23,973 nt of DNA from Planctomycetota bacterium (GTDB lineage Bacteria > Planctomycetota > PLA2 > JAEUHO01). Below, one piece after another: positions 1-9,100 of the stretch (its first letter is position 1; each line of letters begins with the position of its first letter). The notes below the pieces were generated by a model. It saw only the letters and a program-made list of their open reading frames with translations. It was not told the origin of the DNA and did no database searches. Made by a program: the position numbers and the translations under genes. The stretch spans positions 1-23,973 of the forward strand of contig JAPKHB010000017.1 of the NCBI GenBank assembly GCA_026647295.1, read 5' to 3'.

Positions 1-66
1 CGCCGATTCCAGCCCCCGTTCCCTGACCCCCGCCCCGTCTCTCCCCCCTCCGGCCGCCGTCCCCCC

Positions 67-95
67 TTGACATTCGCCTTTTGTTAGGCCACCAT
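67..95 (+). promoter_or_regulatory. Candidate sigma-70-like promoter of the DnaE gene
   Basis: A perfect TTGACA hexamer lies at 67-72. A weak -10-like CACCAT lies 17 bases further on at 90-95; it matches TATAAT at three of six positions. The hexamer stands out in a pyrimidine-rich GC background and sits 53 bases before the chosen ATG. The -10 is poor, so this is suggestive only. If it is real, the TTG at 81 lies inside the promoter and cannot be the translation start. Positions 1-66 show nothing else that I can name. Confidence 0.35.
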
Positions 96-125
96 CCCGC
101 GGCGCGGGAAGGGCGAGGAGCGGCC

Positions 126-3100
126 ATGCGGGCTCCGAGCCAGGGTTCCCTCCGCCGCGGCGGGGGCGCGTTCGTCCACCTCAACGTCCACTCCGGCTGG
201 ACCCTCGAGGGCGGGGTCAGCAGCGTGGAAGAGCTCGCGGCGCGGGCCTCGGCCCAGGGCCATCGGGCCCTGGCCCTGACCGACGCCAACGCGGCCTACG
301 GCCTGCCGGCCTTCCAGGCCTGTTGCGCCGCCGTCGACCTCAAGGCCCTGCACGGGGCCGAGCTGTGGGAGACGCGTTCGCTGCCCGGGCGGCGCGCCCG
401 CGCGGTCGTGCTCGCGCGCGATGCGCAGGGCCACGTGAGCCTGTGCCGTCTGATCAGCCGCGCGCGCCTGGACGAGCGCTTCACGCTGCTGGACGACCTG
501 CCGGGCGAGGCCCGCGGGCTGGTGGTGCTCACGCCCGAACCGGCGCTGCTGGGCGAATGGGCCGGCGCGCTCGAGCCCGACGCCCTGTACGGCGAGGTCG
601 TGGCGCACGAGCCCGCGGCGGCGCGCGAGGCCCTGCTCGAGGCCGCGCGGAAAACCGGCCGGCCGGTGGCCGGATCCCACCGCGTGTTCCTGGACCACCC
701 CGGCAAACACGGGCTGCACCGCCTGCGGCTGGCCATCGCCCACCTCAAGCTCCTCGGCCAGGTGCGCCCCGGGGCGCCCGGCCGCGACGGGCAGCCGATC
801 GACCTGCTTCCCCCCGAGGCCACGCTGCGAACACCCCGCGAAGCCGTGCACGCCTTCCGCCACCTGCCGGGCGCCGCCCGCGCCACGGTCGAGATCGCCG
901 AGCGCTGCACCTTCGAGTTCCGGCGGCCCGAACGGCCGCGCCTGCCCGCCCTTGCGGCGTCGGCGCTCGGGCTCGCCGCGGCCCCGGCGCCCAGCGCCGA
1001 GCGCGTCGCCGCCGCCTACGACCGGCTGGCGGCCCTGTGCATGGACGGCGTGCGCCGGCGCTACCCCCGGATCACGCCCCAGGTGCTCGGGCGCCTGGAG
1101 CGTGAACTGGGCGTGATCCAGATGCGCGGCTTCGCCGACTACTTCCTGATCGTGCACGGCCTGCTGGACTTCGCCCGCCAGCGGCGCATCCCCGCCGTGG
1201 GGCGGGGCTCGGCGGCCAATTCGCTGGTGGCCTACGTGCTCGGCATCACCGCGGTGGACCCCCTGCGCTACGACCTGCCCTTCGAGCGCTTCCTGTCGCC
1301 CGCACGCGTGGACTGCCCGGACATCGACCTGGACCTGGACTGGCGCGGGCGCGACGCGGTCATCGAACACGCCTACCGCGCCTACGGCGAGGACCGGGTC
1401 GCGATGATCGCGACCCACGTGACCTTCCAGGCGCGCTCGGCCGTCCGCGAGGCGGCGCGCGCCTTCGGCGTGGCGCCCGAGGAGGTCGCGCGCGTCGTCG
1501 CGCACCTGCCCCACCGCCTCGCCGAGCCCGGGGACGACGACGCCCTCGCCCGCACGGTGCCCGAACTCGCCCGGACCGCCCTCGACCAGGAACCCTGGCC
1601 GCGCGTGCTCCGCGCGGCCCGGGCGCTGGAAGGCCTGCCGCGGCACCTTTCCATCCACGTGGGCGGGATCGTGATCGGCGACGGCCCGTTGGCCGACGCG
1701 CTGCCGCTGGAGCGCGCGGCCAAGGGGCTGGTGGTCACGCAGTACGACATGCACGGCGTCGAGGCGGTGGGGCTGGTCAAGATCGACCTGCTGGGCAACC
1801 GTGCGCTCGCGGTGGTGGCCGACGTGGTGGGCCAGGTGGCCGAGGCCTCGGGCCAGGACGTCGACCTGGACGCCATCGACGAGCAGGACCCGGAGGCCGC
1901 CGCCCTCCTGCGGCGCGGGGCCACGCTCGGTTGCTTCCAGGTCGAGTCGCCCGGCATGCGCAACCTGGTGGTGCGCATCGGCGCGGAGAGCCAGGCGGAC
2001 GCCATGGTCGCGCTCTCGTTGATCCGCCCGGGGCCCGCCGGATCGGGGATGAAGGACGCCTACGTCGCCCGGCGGCGGGGCGAGGAGCCCGTCCCCGAGC
2101 TCCACCCGCTGGTCGATCCGCTCTTCGCCGCCACCTACGGCGTGATGCTCTACCAGGAGGACACGCTGCGGGTGGCCTCGGCCGTGGCGGGCCTGGACCT
2201 CGGTCAGGCCGACCAGTTGCGCCGCGCGCTCTCCAAGAAGCGGGCGCCGGAGGACCTGCCGGAGATGGAACGGCTCTTCCGGCGCTCGGCCGCCGCGCGG
2301 GGGATCCCGCCCGCGGTGATCGAACAGGTCTGGCGCTCGATCGCCCGCTTCTCGGCCTATGCCTACAACAAGGCGCACGCGGCCACCTACAGCCGCATCT
2401 CCTGGCAGCAGCTCTGGCTCAAGGCGCGCCACCCGGCCGAGTACCTGGCCGCCGTGCTGCGCAACGCGGCGGGGTTCTACCCCGCGCGGGCGTACGTGGA
2501 GGAGGCCCGCCGGTTGGGCTGCCGCATCGAAGGGCCCTGCGTCAACCGCTCCCAGGTCGGGGCGTGGGGCGCCGCCCGGGTCCTGCGCCTCGGACTCGGG
2601 CAGGTGAAGGGCTTGCGCCAGGGCACGGCCGAGCAGGTGGTGGCGGTGCGCGAGGCAGAGGGGCCGTACCTCTCGCCCGTGGACCTGCTCCTGCGCACGG
2701 ACCTGGAGCGCCACGAGGCCGAGCGCCTGGCCCTGGCGGGCGCGCTGGACGGATTCGACCGGCCCCGGGGCGAACTGCTCTGGCTGCTCGCGCTGGACTT
2801 CGAGCGCTACGCGCGGGCGCGGGCGGAACGCCGGGACCGACGCACGCTGTTCGGACCCCAGGCCGAGTTGCCGGCCTTGCGCCACATCCCCGTGCCCCCG
2901 ACCTACACGCACGAAGAGTTGCTCGCCCTGGAACTCGAGGTTCTCGGCCTGGCGGCCACCTGCCACCCGAGCGAACCCTTCGAGGAGGCGGCGCGCGAGG
3001 CGGGCGCCCAGCCCACGGCCACCCTGGCCCGGCACGTCGGCGAACGCGTGCGCGTGGCCGGGTGGATCGTGACCGAGCGGCGCGTGCGCCTGCGGGACGG

Positions 3101-3308
3101 CGCGCGGGGCGGGGGGCGCTTCATGAAGTTCCTGATGCTCGAGGACGCCAGCGGGACCGTCGAGGTGACCCTCTTCCCCGCCGCCTACGCCCGCGTCGGG
3201 CACCGGCTGCGCGACGGCGGGCCGTACCTGGTGGAAGGCCGGGTGCGAGTGGACCACGGGGCGCTCACGCTCGACGCCGAGTCCGTGTCGGGGCTGCGCG
3301 GCCCCTGA
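126..3308 (+). CDS. dnaE: DNA polymerase III alpha subunit, DnaE family (DnaE2-like short form)
   Basis: This is a C-family DNA polymerase of 1060 residues. An N-terminal PHP domain (about 10-250) is followed by the palm, with GRGSAANS at about 359 and PDIDLDLD at about 398-405. The third catalytic Asp is in VKIDLLG at about 554. The fingers motif YAYNKAHAATY lies near 745, a clamp-binding-like RRTLFG near 905, and an OB fold at about 975-1050. All three catalytic carboxylates are present. The PHP metal ligands are largely lost: the usual HxH is LNVHS and TDH is TDA, so PHP exonuclease activity is unlikely. The protein ends right after the OB fold, without the tau-binding tail of E. coli DnaE. 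PRHLSIHVGG and VNRS resemble error-prone DnaE2, while IRPGP..SGM resembles DnaE1, so the subclass is open. ATG 126 is preferred over TTG 81 because GAGGAG ends 5 bases before it. No imuA/imuB neighbour is visible. Confidence 0.93.
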   Translation: MRAPSQGSLRRGGGAFVHLNVHSGWTLEGGVSSVEELAARASAQGHRALALTDANAAYGLPAFQACCAAVDLKALHGAELWETRSLPGRRARAVVLARDAQGHVSLCRLISRARLDERFTLLDDLPGEARGLVVLTPEPALLGEWAGALEPDALYGEVVAHEPAAAREALLEAARKTGRPVAGSHRVFLDHPGKHGLHRLRLAIAHLKLLGQVRPGAPGRDGQPIDLLPPEATLRTPREAVHAFRHLPGAARATVEIAERCTFEFRRPERPRLPALAASALGLAAAPAPSAERVAAAYDRLAALCMDGVRRRYPRITPQVLGRLERELGVIQMRGFADYFLIVHGLLDFARQRRIPAVGRGSAANSLVAYVLGITAVDPLRYDLPFERFLSPARVDCPDIDLDLDWRGRDAVIEHAYRAYGEDRVAMIATHVTFQARSAVREAARAFGVAPEEVARVVAHLPHRLAEPGDDDALARTVPELARTALDQEPWPRVLRAARALEGLPRHLSIHVGGIVIGDGPLADALPLERAAKGLVVTQYDMHGVEAVGLVKIDLLGNRALAVVADVVGQVAEASGQDVDLDAIDEQDPEAAALLRRGATLGCFQVESPGMRNLVVRIGAESQADAMVALSLIRPGPAGSGMKDAYVARRRGEEPVPELHPLVDPLFAATYGVMLYQEDTLRVASAVAGLDLGQADQLRRALSKKRAPEDLPEMERLFRRSAAARGIPPAVIEQVWRSIARFSAYAYNKAHAATYSRISWQQLWLKARHPAEYLAAVLRNAAGFYPARAYVEEARRLGCRIEGPCVNRSQVGAWGAARVLRLGLGQVKGLRQGTAEQVVAVREAEGPYLSPVDLLLRTDLERHEAERLALAGALDGFDRPRGELLWLLALDFERYARARAERRDRRTLFGPQAELPALRHIPVPPTYTHEELLALELEVLGLAATCHPSEPFEEAAREAGAQPTATLARHVGERVRVAGWIVTERRVRLRDGARGGGRFMKFLMLEDASGTVEVTLFPAAYARVGHRLRDGGPYLVEGRVRVDHGALTLDAESVSGLRGP

Positions 3309-3360
3309 CGCCGCGCGCGGGAGCAGGGAGCGCGGTTGGAGTCAGCGCCCCGCAGCCAGG

Positions 3361-3409
3361 GGCCTCGAATGATGCACCGGAGCCAGGCTCCGTATGGCCA
3401 TTTGAGGCC
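3361..3409. repeat. Nested inverted repeat between dnaE and the glycosyltransferase
   Basis: Outer arms 3361-3371 and 3399-3409 pair over 11 positions with one G.T. Inside them, after a 6/6 internal loop, is a perfect 15-base dyad (3378-3392, CGGAGCC-A-GGCTCCG). It starts 53 bases after the dnaE stop, and no T-run follows. It could be a U-less terminator or attenuator for dnaE, or an operator for the next gene. A TAGGAT hexamer (3424-3429) lies just downstream. Confidence 0.5.
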
Positions 3410-3435
3410 GGGGACCGGACGACTAGGATCGGGGG

Positions 3436-4272
3436 GTGCCGCGTCCGGTCCGCATCATCGTCGCTGCCTACAACCAGCTCCCGCACCTGCGGCGGGCGTT
3501 GCGCGGCTACCTGCGGCAGACCTACCGCGCGTTTGCGCTCACGGTGGCCGACGACGGCTCGCGCCCGGACACCGCCGCCTGGCTCGCGGAGTTCGCCGCC
3601 GAGTGCGCCCGGCACGACCTGCCGCTCACCCACGTGTGGCACGAGGACCGGGGCTTTCGGAAGAACCGGATCCTGAACGAGGCGGTGCGGCGCTCCGAGG
3701 GCGAGCCGCTCCTGGTGTTCAGCGACGGCGACTGCATCCCGCCCGCACGCTTCGTCGAGCGCCACGTCCGCGCGCACGAGCCGGGAAGCTTCCACGTCGG
3801 CGGCGCGGTGCGGCTCACGCGGGACGTCAGCGAGGCCCTCACGGAGGCCGACGTGGACGCCGGGCGCTACGAGGGCCTGGAGGGCCCCGCGGACCTCAAG
3901 GACCTGCGCCGCCGCCACCGCAAGAGCCGGTGGGGCACGTGGCTGCGCCGGCCCCACCGGCCGAAGGTGCTCGGCCTCAACATGGCCATCGACCGCGCGC
4001 TCTTCGAAGCCGTCAACGGCTTCGACGAGCGCTTCGAGGCCTGGGGCGTGGGCGAGGACAGCGACCTGCGCGACCGCGTCATGCGCCGGCGGCCCCGCCC
4101 GCGCGTGAAGAACCTCTACCTCACGAACTGGGTCTACCACCTCTGGCACCCGACCGCGGCGGGGCTGGGCCGGGCCGTCCACGACGCCTACTACCGCAGC
4201 GCCCGCCCCGTGCGCTGCGAAGAGGGACTGGAACGACCGCGGCCGCCTGCGGGGGGCGGCCCCGGGGGCTAG
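3436..4272 (+). CDS. Family 2 glycosyltransferase (GT-A fold)
   Basis: The product is 278 residues and soluble, with no membrane segment. It opens with the GT2 nucleotide-binding strand VRIIVAAYNQ (about 4-13) and VADDGS. A DxD-type metal/nucleotide-sugar motif SDGD lies at 96-99. The C-terminal block WGVGEDSDL (GED at 206-208) is typical of GT2 enzymes with a galactosyltransferase-like (Glyco_transf_7C) C-terminal half and supplies the likely acceptor-side acid. FRKNRILNEAV also fits this family. Such enzymes move a sugar from a nucleotide donor onto a surface glycan or lipid-linked acceptor, but donor and acceptor cannot be read here. The start is a GTG with a GGATCGGGG purine stretch directly upstream. 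The stop codon shares bases with the convergent gene, forming a CTAG at 4269-4272. The last about 25 residues are Pro/Gly/Arg-rich and look non-catalytic. Confidence 0.85.
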   Translation: MPRPVRIIVAAYNQLPHLRRALRGYLRQTYRAFALTVADDGSRPDTAAWLAEFAAECARHDLPLTHVWHEDRGFRKNRILNEAVRRSEGEPLLVFSDGDCIPPARFVERHVRAHEPGSFHVGGAVRLTRDVSEALTEADVDAGRYEGLEGPADLKDLRRRHRKSRWGTWLRRPHRPKVLGLNMAIDRALFEAVNGFDERFEAWGVGEDSDLRDRVMRRRPRPRVKNLYLTNWVYHLWHPTAAGLGRAVHDAYYRSARPVRCEEGLERPRPPAGGGPGG

Positions 4273-5039
4273 GCGGGCGACTCGCGCCGGACGCCGTAGG
4301 CGACGGCGACGCCGCCCGGCAGGGGATCGGCGCCCGGGACCGCCCGGCGCCGCGCGGCCCGCCCCCCGGGCAGGCCCGCGCGCAGGAGCCGGAACGCCCC
4401 GCGCCAGGTCAGCCGGTAGCAGGGCGGCAGCCCGCGCCGCACGAGGTTGCCGCGCATCACCTGCACCTCGCCCCAGCGCCGCAGCAGCGTCTGGAGGAGG
4501 TCCAGGCGCCGGCCGCCGCGGGGGGTCTCGCCGTCCCCGGTGGCCGCCGCCTGGACACGGGAACGGTGCAGCACGTGGAGGCGCGCGAGGTCCTTCTCGC
4601 CCGGCAACGCCGCGACCTGGTGGCCCCGGATCTCGCCGAAGGGGTGTCCCGCGCGCGCGTTGGTCGTCACCACGGCGCGCTCGATCCCCCACACCGTGAG
4701 GAAGCGGAAGGTGCTCGACGGGCGCCGTCCGGGGCCGCCCGTCTCGAGCCAGGCGGTGTCCTGCGAGCCCGCGTGGCTGAACAGGGCGACGAGCCGGCGG
4801 TCGCGCGGGCCGCGGTCCACCTGGGCCACGCCCGCGGGTTCGAAGCCCAGCGCGCCCAGCGCCGGGCCGACCTCGTCCAGGAGCCCGCGCAGCCGTGCGG
4901 GCACCTGCCCCGGGTCGAGCGCCGTGACGCCGGGGTTCGTGTGCCAGACGCGGCGCGCGCGCAGCCAGGCCAGCCGGAGGAAGGCGGCCAGGACGAGGGC
5001 GCCGATCAGGGCAGCCGCCAGCGGGATCACCAAGGTCAT
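4269..5039 (-). CDS. Membrane-anchored protein of unknown function
   Basis: The protein is 256 residues, and I do not recognise the family. A single hydrophobic segment (about 3-26, rich in Leu/Ala/Ile) is followed by a basic stretch LRARRVWH, which suggests an N-terminal anchor with the bulk of the protein in the cytoplasm. The remainder is mixed alpha/beta, including FRFLTVWGIERAVVTT at mid-protein and a CYRLTWRGAFRLLRAG stretch near the C-terminus, and ends in an Arg/Pro/Gly-rich tail. The ATG at 5039 has GGAGG ending a few bases upstream, which supports this start over longer readings of the frame. It is the last gene of a minus-strand series (macroglobulin, GGDEF protein, this gene), 112 bases after the GGDEF stop. 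It meets the glycosyltransferase tail to tail with a 4-base overlap. High confidence that it is a gene; function open. Confidence 0.7.
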   Translation of the reverse strand: MTLVIPLAAALIGALVLAAFLRLAWLRARRVWHTNPGVTALDPGQVPARLRGLLDEVGPALGALGFEPAGVAQVDRGPRDRRLVALFSHAGSQDTAWLETGGPGRRPSSTFRFLTVWGIERAVVTTNARAGHPFGEIRGHQVAALPGEKDLARLHVLHRSRVQAAATGDGETPRGGRRLDLLQTLLRRWGEVQVMRGNLVRRGLPPCYRLTWRGAFRLLRAGLPGGRAARRRAVPGADPLPGGVAVAYGVRRESPA

Positions 5040-5119
5040 GGGCCCTCCGCCGCAACGCGCGGGCACGCCCGCCCATCGACCAACCGGGGGGCCCGGCTCA
5101 AGCGGCGGCCCGCGGCCGG

Positions 5120-5134
5120 CGGCCGTTTCGGCCG
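5120..5134 (-). terminator. Short GC hairpin after the GGDEF gene
   Basis: A perfect hairpin, CGGCCG with an AAA loop (minus strand) and CGGCCG, sits 17 bases after the GGDEF stop codon. It has no U-tract, so it may be a weak or Rho-assisted terminator, an mRNA stabiliser, or chance in such GC-rich DNA. Confidence 0.3.
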
Positions 5135-5151
5135 GGGCCCGGCGGGCGGGG

Positions 5152-6078
5152 CTACGCGCCGCCCTCGGCCGCCAGGTGCAGGGCGGCGCTCGCGCGGCGG
5201 GCCTCGCCCAGGGCCGCCTCGGCGACCTGGAACAGGTCCTCCAGGATCTCCACCCCGGCGGAGCGGTTCGTGGCCCCGCCGATGCGGGGCCGCACCGGGT
5301 GCGTCTCGCCGTCGGCGGCGAGGGGGTCCTCGGCGAAGGCCGCCTGGATGCGGGCCGCCAGCGAACGGGCCCCCTCCAGGTCGGACTGCACCCCGACCAC
5401 CACGAAGCAGTCGCGGCCGTAGCGCCCCACCACGTCGTGGTCGCGCACGGTGGCCTTGATCCGGCGCGCCGCGGCCTTGAGCAGGTCGTCGGCGAGGGCC
5501 GCCCCCTTGCCGCGCCGGACCTCGTCAAGGCCCTCCAGGTCCACCAGGAGGACGGCGACCGGGCTCTGGAAGCGTTCGCAACGGCTCCACTCCGAGGCCA
5601 GCCGCTCGAAGACCTGGATCCGGTTCCACACGCCGGTCGCCGGGTCCACGAAGGGGACCTGCGTGAGTTCGAGCTGGATCTCGTCGAGCATCCGGCTCTT
5701 CACCTTCAACTCGCGTCGGGTGCGGTCGAGTTCGGCGCGCGTCGTGCGCTCGCCCAGCAACGGGCGCCCGAAGCCGGCCACCAGGCCCCCGTCCACCGGG
5801 AAGAAGGTGTACTCGTAGTCCTGGGTCGCCTCGGCCCCGGGGCCGTGGACGAGCGTGAGACGCACGGATTCGCCGGCGGCGGCCCGCACGAGTTGGGCCA
5901 GGGCGGGGGTGCGGGCCTCGCGGGCGACCAACTCGAGGAAGTCCACTCCCTCGGACGCTTCGGGGACGGCGCGCGCGAAGGCCGGGTTGTAGGCGGCCAC
6001 CCGGCGATCGGGACGCAGGATGACGACCAGGTCCTGGGCGTCGCCAAAGACCCGTTCCAGAAGCTCGGTGTGCAACAT
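5152..6078 (-). CDS. PAS domain plus degenerate GGDEF domain protein
   Basis: The protein is 308 residues and soluble. The N-terminal about 105 residues look like a PAS sensor (LVVILRPDRRVAAYNPAF, then an EYTFFPVDGG strand). A short helical linker (about 110-140) joins it to a GGDEF-family domain starting at VDPATGVWNR. The signature motif is GRDCF (221-225) instead of GG[D/E]EF: the second Gly is Arg and the catalytic Glu is Cys. Diguanylate cyclase activity is therefore improbable. An RxxD (RDHD, 212-215) lies exactly five residues before the motif, the normal place of the inhibitory c-di-GMP site, so a receptor role is possible. The start has AGGAA 5 bases upstream. The gene follows the macroglobulin gene on the same strand after 91 bases. 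No EAL or HD-GYP domain is present. Confidence 0.85.
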   Translation of the reverse strand: MLHTELLERVFGDAQDLVVILRPDRRVAAYNPAFARAVPEASEGVDFLELVAREARTPALAQLVRAAAGESVRLTLVHGPGAEATQDYEYTFFPVDGGLVAGFGRPLLGERTTRAELDRTRRELKVKSRMLDEIQLELTQVPFVDPATGVWNRIQVFERLASEWSRCERFQSPVAVLLVDLEGLDEVRRGKGAALADDLLKAAARRIKATVRDHDVVGRYGRDCFVVVGVQSDLEGARSLAARIQAAFAEDPLAADGETHPVRPRIGGATNRSAGVEILEDLFQVAEAALGEARRASAALHLAAEGGA

Positions 6079-6132
6079 GAGGGTTCCTGATCGCCCCGGG
6101 GTGGGGGGCGGCCTTCCCCCTCATCGTAAGTC

Positions 6133-6155
6133 GGCGGGCCGGCCTTTAGCCCGCC
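6133..6155 (-). terminator. GC hairpin downstream of the macroglobulin gene
   Basis: Seven perfect pairs (6133-6139 with 6149-6155) enclose a 9-base loop, starting 14 bases after the macroglobulin stop codon and before the GGDEF start. There is no U-tract. It could end or attenuate transcription between the two genes. Confidence 0.35.
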
Positions 6156-6169
6156 CGGCCGGTGGCGGA

Positions 6170-9100
6170 CTACCGCGGGCGGTCGGGTCCCCCCGCCAGC
6201 GCGTAGCGGTCGTCCTTGGAGGCCACCACGAAGGCGGCGCCCGAGGCGCCGGGAGCGTCGAACACGCCGCGTCCGTCGGTCAGGCCGCGCGCCACCACCC
6301 GCGTGCCGTCGGAGACGGTGACGTAGGCCGCGCGGACGGGGGCGCCGGCGCCGTCGCTCACGTAGGCGCGGAGCTTGCCGCCCAGCGGCTGGAGGGCGAC
6401 GTGCAGGTCGCTGCGCACGACCAGCGTGCTGCCCTCGTGCGGCCCCGCCTTGGCCACCACGAGCCAGACGCCAAAGCCCTGCCCGTCCAGCGGAAGGTCG
6501 AGGGCGGCCGCGTGGGCCTGATGGTCGGCGGCGCCCACGAGCGGGGCCGTCCACTGGCGCTGCGGAACGATCCCCGACAGGTCGACCCGGTGCAGGTCGA
6601 GCAGCGTCTTGCGCAGGGCGAAGAGGGCCTGGAGGTCGATGGCGTAGACCTTGAGCGAGAGGTCGGCCACGTTGCGGTAGCGCACGGGGATGCGGGCCGG
6701 CTGGTTCGCCGACAGCCGCACCACGGGGTCGAGTTCCAGGCGCTCCTCGGTCAGGAACGCCAGCGCCTCGCGCGCGTCTTCCAGGTCGCCCGCCTGGCGG
6801 TAGAGCTCGATGGCCCGGTCCAGGTTCCCCAGGACGTGCTCCACGCGGGCCAGCAGGTGCCAGGCCCGCGGCCGGAACACGCTGGGGCCCGGCGCCCCGC
6901 GGGGCTGGGGGAAGTCGTCCCGGGTGAGCGGCTCGGCCGCTTGGCGCACCGCGGCGGCCGCGGCGGGCTCGGGCGCGGCCTCGAACGCCTGGTAGCGCGC
7001 GTCGCACAGGAACCAGCGCGCGTCGTCCAGGTAGTGGCTGTCGGGGTAGCGGCGCAGGAACGCCTCGGCCTCGCGCGCCGCCGCCTCGGACATCCCCCGG
7101 CGCGCCAGCGTGCCCACCAGGGCGTAGTGGGCGGGGGCGGCGACGGGGAGGTGCGCGCCGTGCGCGGTCAGCCGCGCGAGCGCCTCGAGCGACTCGGCGT
7201 CCATCGGCTCACCGGCCGGCTGCTCGCCGCGGCCGGGGGGCCGGCGCAGGTCGGCGTAGCGCTGCGCGCGGGCCAGGGCCGCCGCGGCCGTCGCGTTGAC
7301 CAGGGGCCAGGCGCGCAGTTCCTGCCCCAGCCCGTCGAGCGCCTCGACCTCGCGCCCGCGCGCGGTGAGCGTGGCGGCCCAGTGGGCGTGGAGCGCAAAA
7401 CCCTCGACGATCAACTCGCGGAACAGCCCCGCGGCGACCTCGTGCTCGCCCAGGTCGTGGTAGGCGAACGCCATCGCGCGGCGCCCGTCGAGGTCCTGCG
7501 GCAGGCGCGCGGGGTCGCGCCGCAGCAACTCCTCGCGGGCGGCCACGACCGCGCGCGGATCCCCGAGCGCGATGGCCGCGGCCAGCAGCCGGACCTCGAT
7601 CTCGACCAGGATCTCGTCGCGCAGCGGTTCGTCGCGCTTGAGCGCCTCGAGCCGGGCGCGCGCCTCGGCGAAGGCCCCGCGATCGAAGAGCGCGAGCGCC
7701 TCGGCGTAGCGCTCGTCGGGGGTCGGGAGCACCTCGCCCCCGCCCCCGGCCGGCGGCGCGGAAAGGATGCGCAGGGTGCGCCCCGGGCTGCGGGCCCGGA
7801 TCTCGGGCGCGTACATGGCGACGGCCCGGGCGCCCCGCGCGGTGAAGCCCCCGGCGTGCGTGGCCTGCACCAGGTACTCCAGGACGTGGGTGCCGCGCGG
7901 GACCTGCGAGAGGAAGAAGACCTGGCGGTCGTCGCGGCGCTCCTGCCAGTCGAAGGGACCGCGCGCCGTGTCGTCGAGCACCTCGCAACCGGCCGGCAGC
8001 GGGTCCTCCACGAGCAGGTACTGGAGGTCGCGCGGCGCCTCGATCTCGATCCGCACGAGGACCTTGTCGCCCCGGGCGACCGTGTCGAGTTCGCGCGGCT
8101 CGACCTTGGGTCGGGCCGCCTCGCGCAGGATCTCGTAGCCCGGCTGGGGCGGCGGCGGCTGGCCCGGGGCCACGGCGGTCGCCGGCGCGAGCCAGCGCCG
8201 CTCGACCTCGAGGCCGTGTGTCTCGCCCGGCAGGTCCGGGCTAGCGACCACGGCGTCGAGCCGGGCCGCCCACCCCAGGTTGCCCTGGCCGCGCAGCACG
8301 AAGGCCAGGGCGTGACGCCCGGGCCCAAGGTCCCGGGCCTCGGGCACGAAGAAGCGGCGGTCCGCGGGGTCCAGCGGGCCGGCGCCCACGGCGACGGTGC
8401 GCACGGGCCGGCCGTCCAGGAGCACCTCGAGCGTGCCGCCGAAGGCCTGCTCCCGCCCGGCGCGCATCCACGCGCTGGCCGCCGTCACGAAGGCGGCCCG
8501 CTCCTTGGTTGTCGTGGGGCGCGCCCCCACCGGCGGGGACCGCAGCCAGGCCATGGCCCGCTCGGCGTGCGCCCCGGGCTGCCCGGCCTCGACCAGCGCG
8601 GCGACGGCCCACCCGGTGGCCTCGCGGTCGCTGCCGGTGAAGCAGTCCCCCGGCCGGCCCTTCCACCAGGTGTGCGCGCCGTCCTCGGTGCGCCGCTCGA
8701 GGAGCAGGCGCACGAGTTCCTCGGCGTCGTAGGCGCGGCGCCCGGCCAGGGCCGCGCGGGCGAGCGTGGCCAGGCCGAGCGCGCCCAGTTCCTCGTTGCG
8801 CCGCCGAAAGGTCGCGGCGTAGGCCTCCGCGTCCGGGCGGCCCGCCTCGGCGAGCGCCAGGTGCCCGAGCGCCTGGAGGTCGGGCGCGGCCGCCGGCAGC
8901 AGCCGGCGCAGCGCGGCCACCGCGCGCGCGATCGGCGTCTCGAGGCCCGGCACGCCGGCGCGCTGCGCGCCCACCAGGCCGCGCAGGGCGTAGGCCGTCA
9001 TGGCCACGTCGCCCCCGCGCGGGCCGAACCAGCCGAAGGATCCGTCCTGCGCCTGCACGTGGCGCAGGCGCTCGGCGCCGCGGGCGACCAGACCGTCCAG

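Noticed and set aside
81..125. TTG at 81 as the start of the DnaE protein
   Set aside because: It lies in the probable promoter and lacks a ribosome site; ATG 126 has GAGGAG at good spacing and begins just before the PHP domain.
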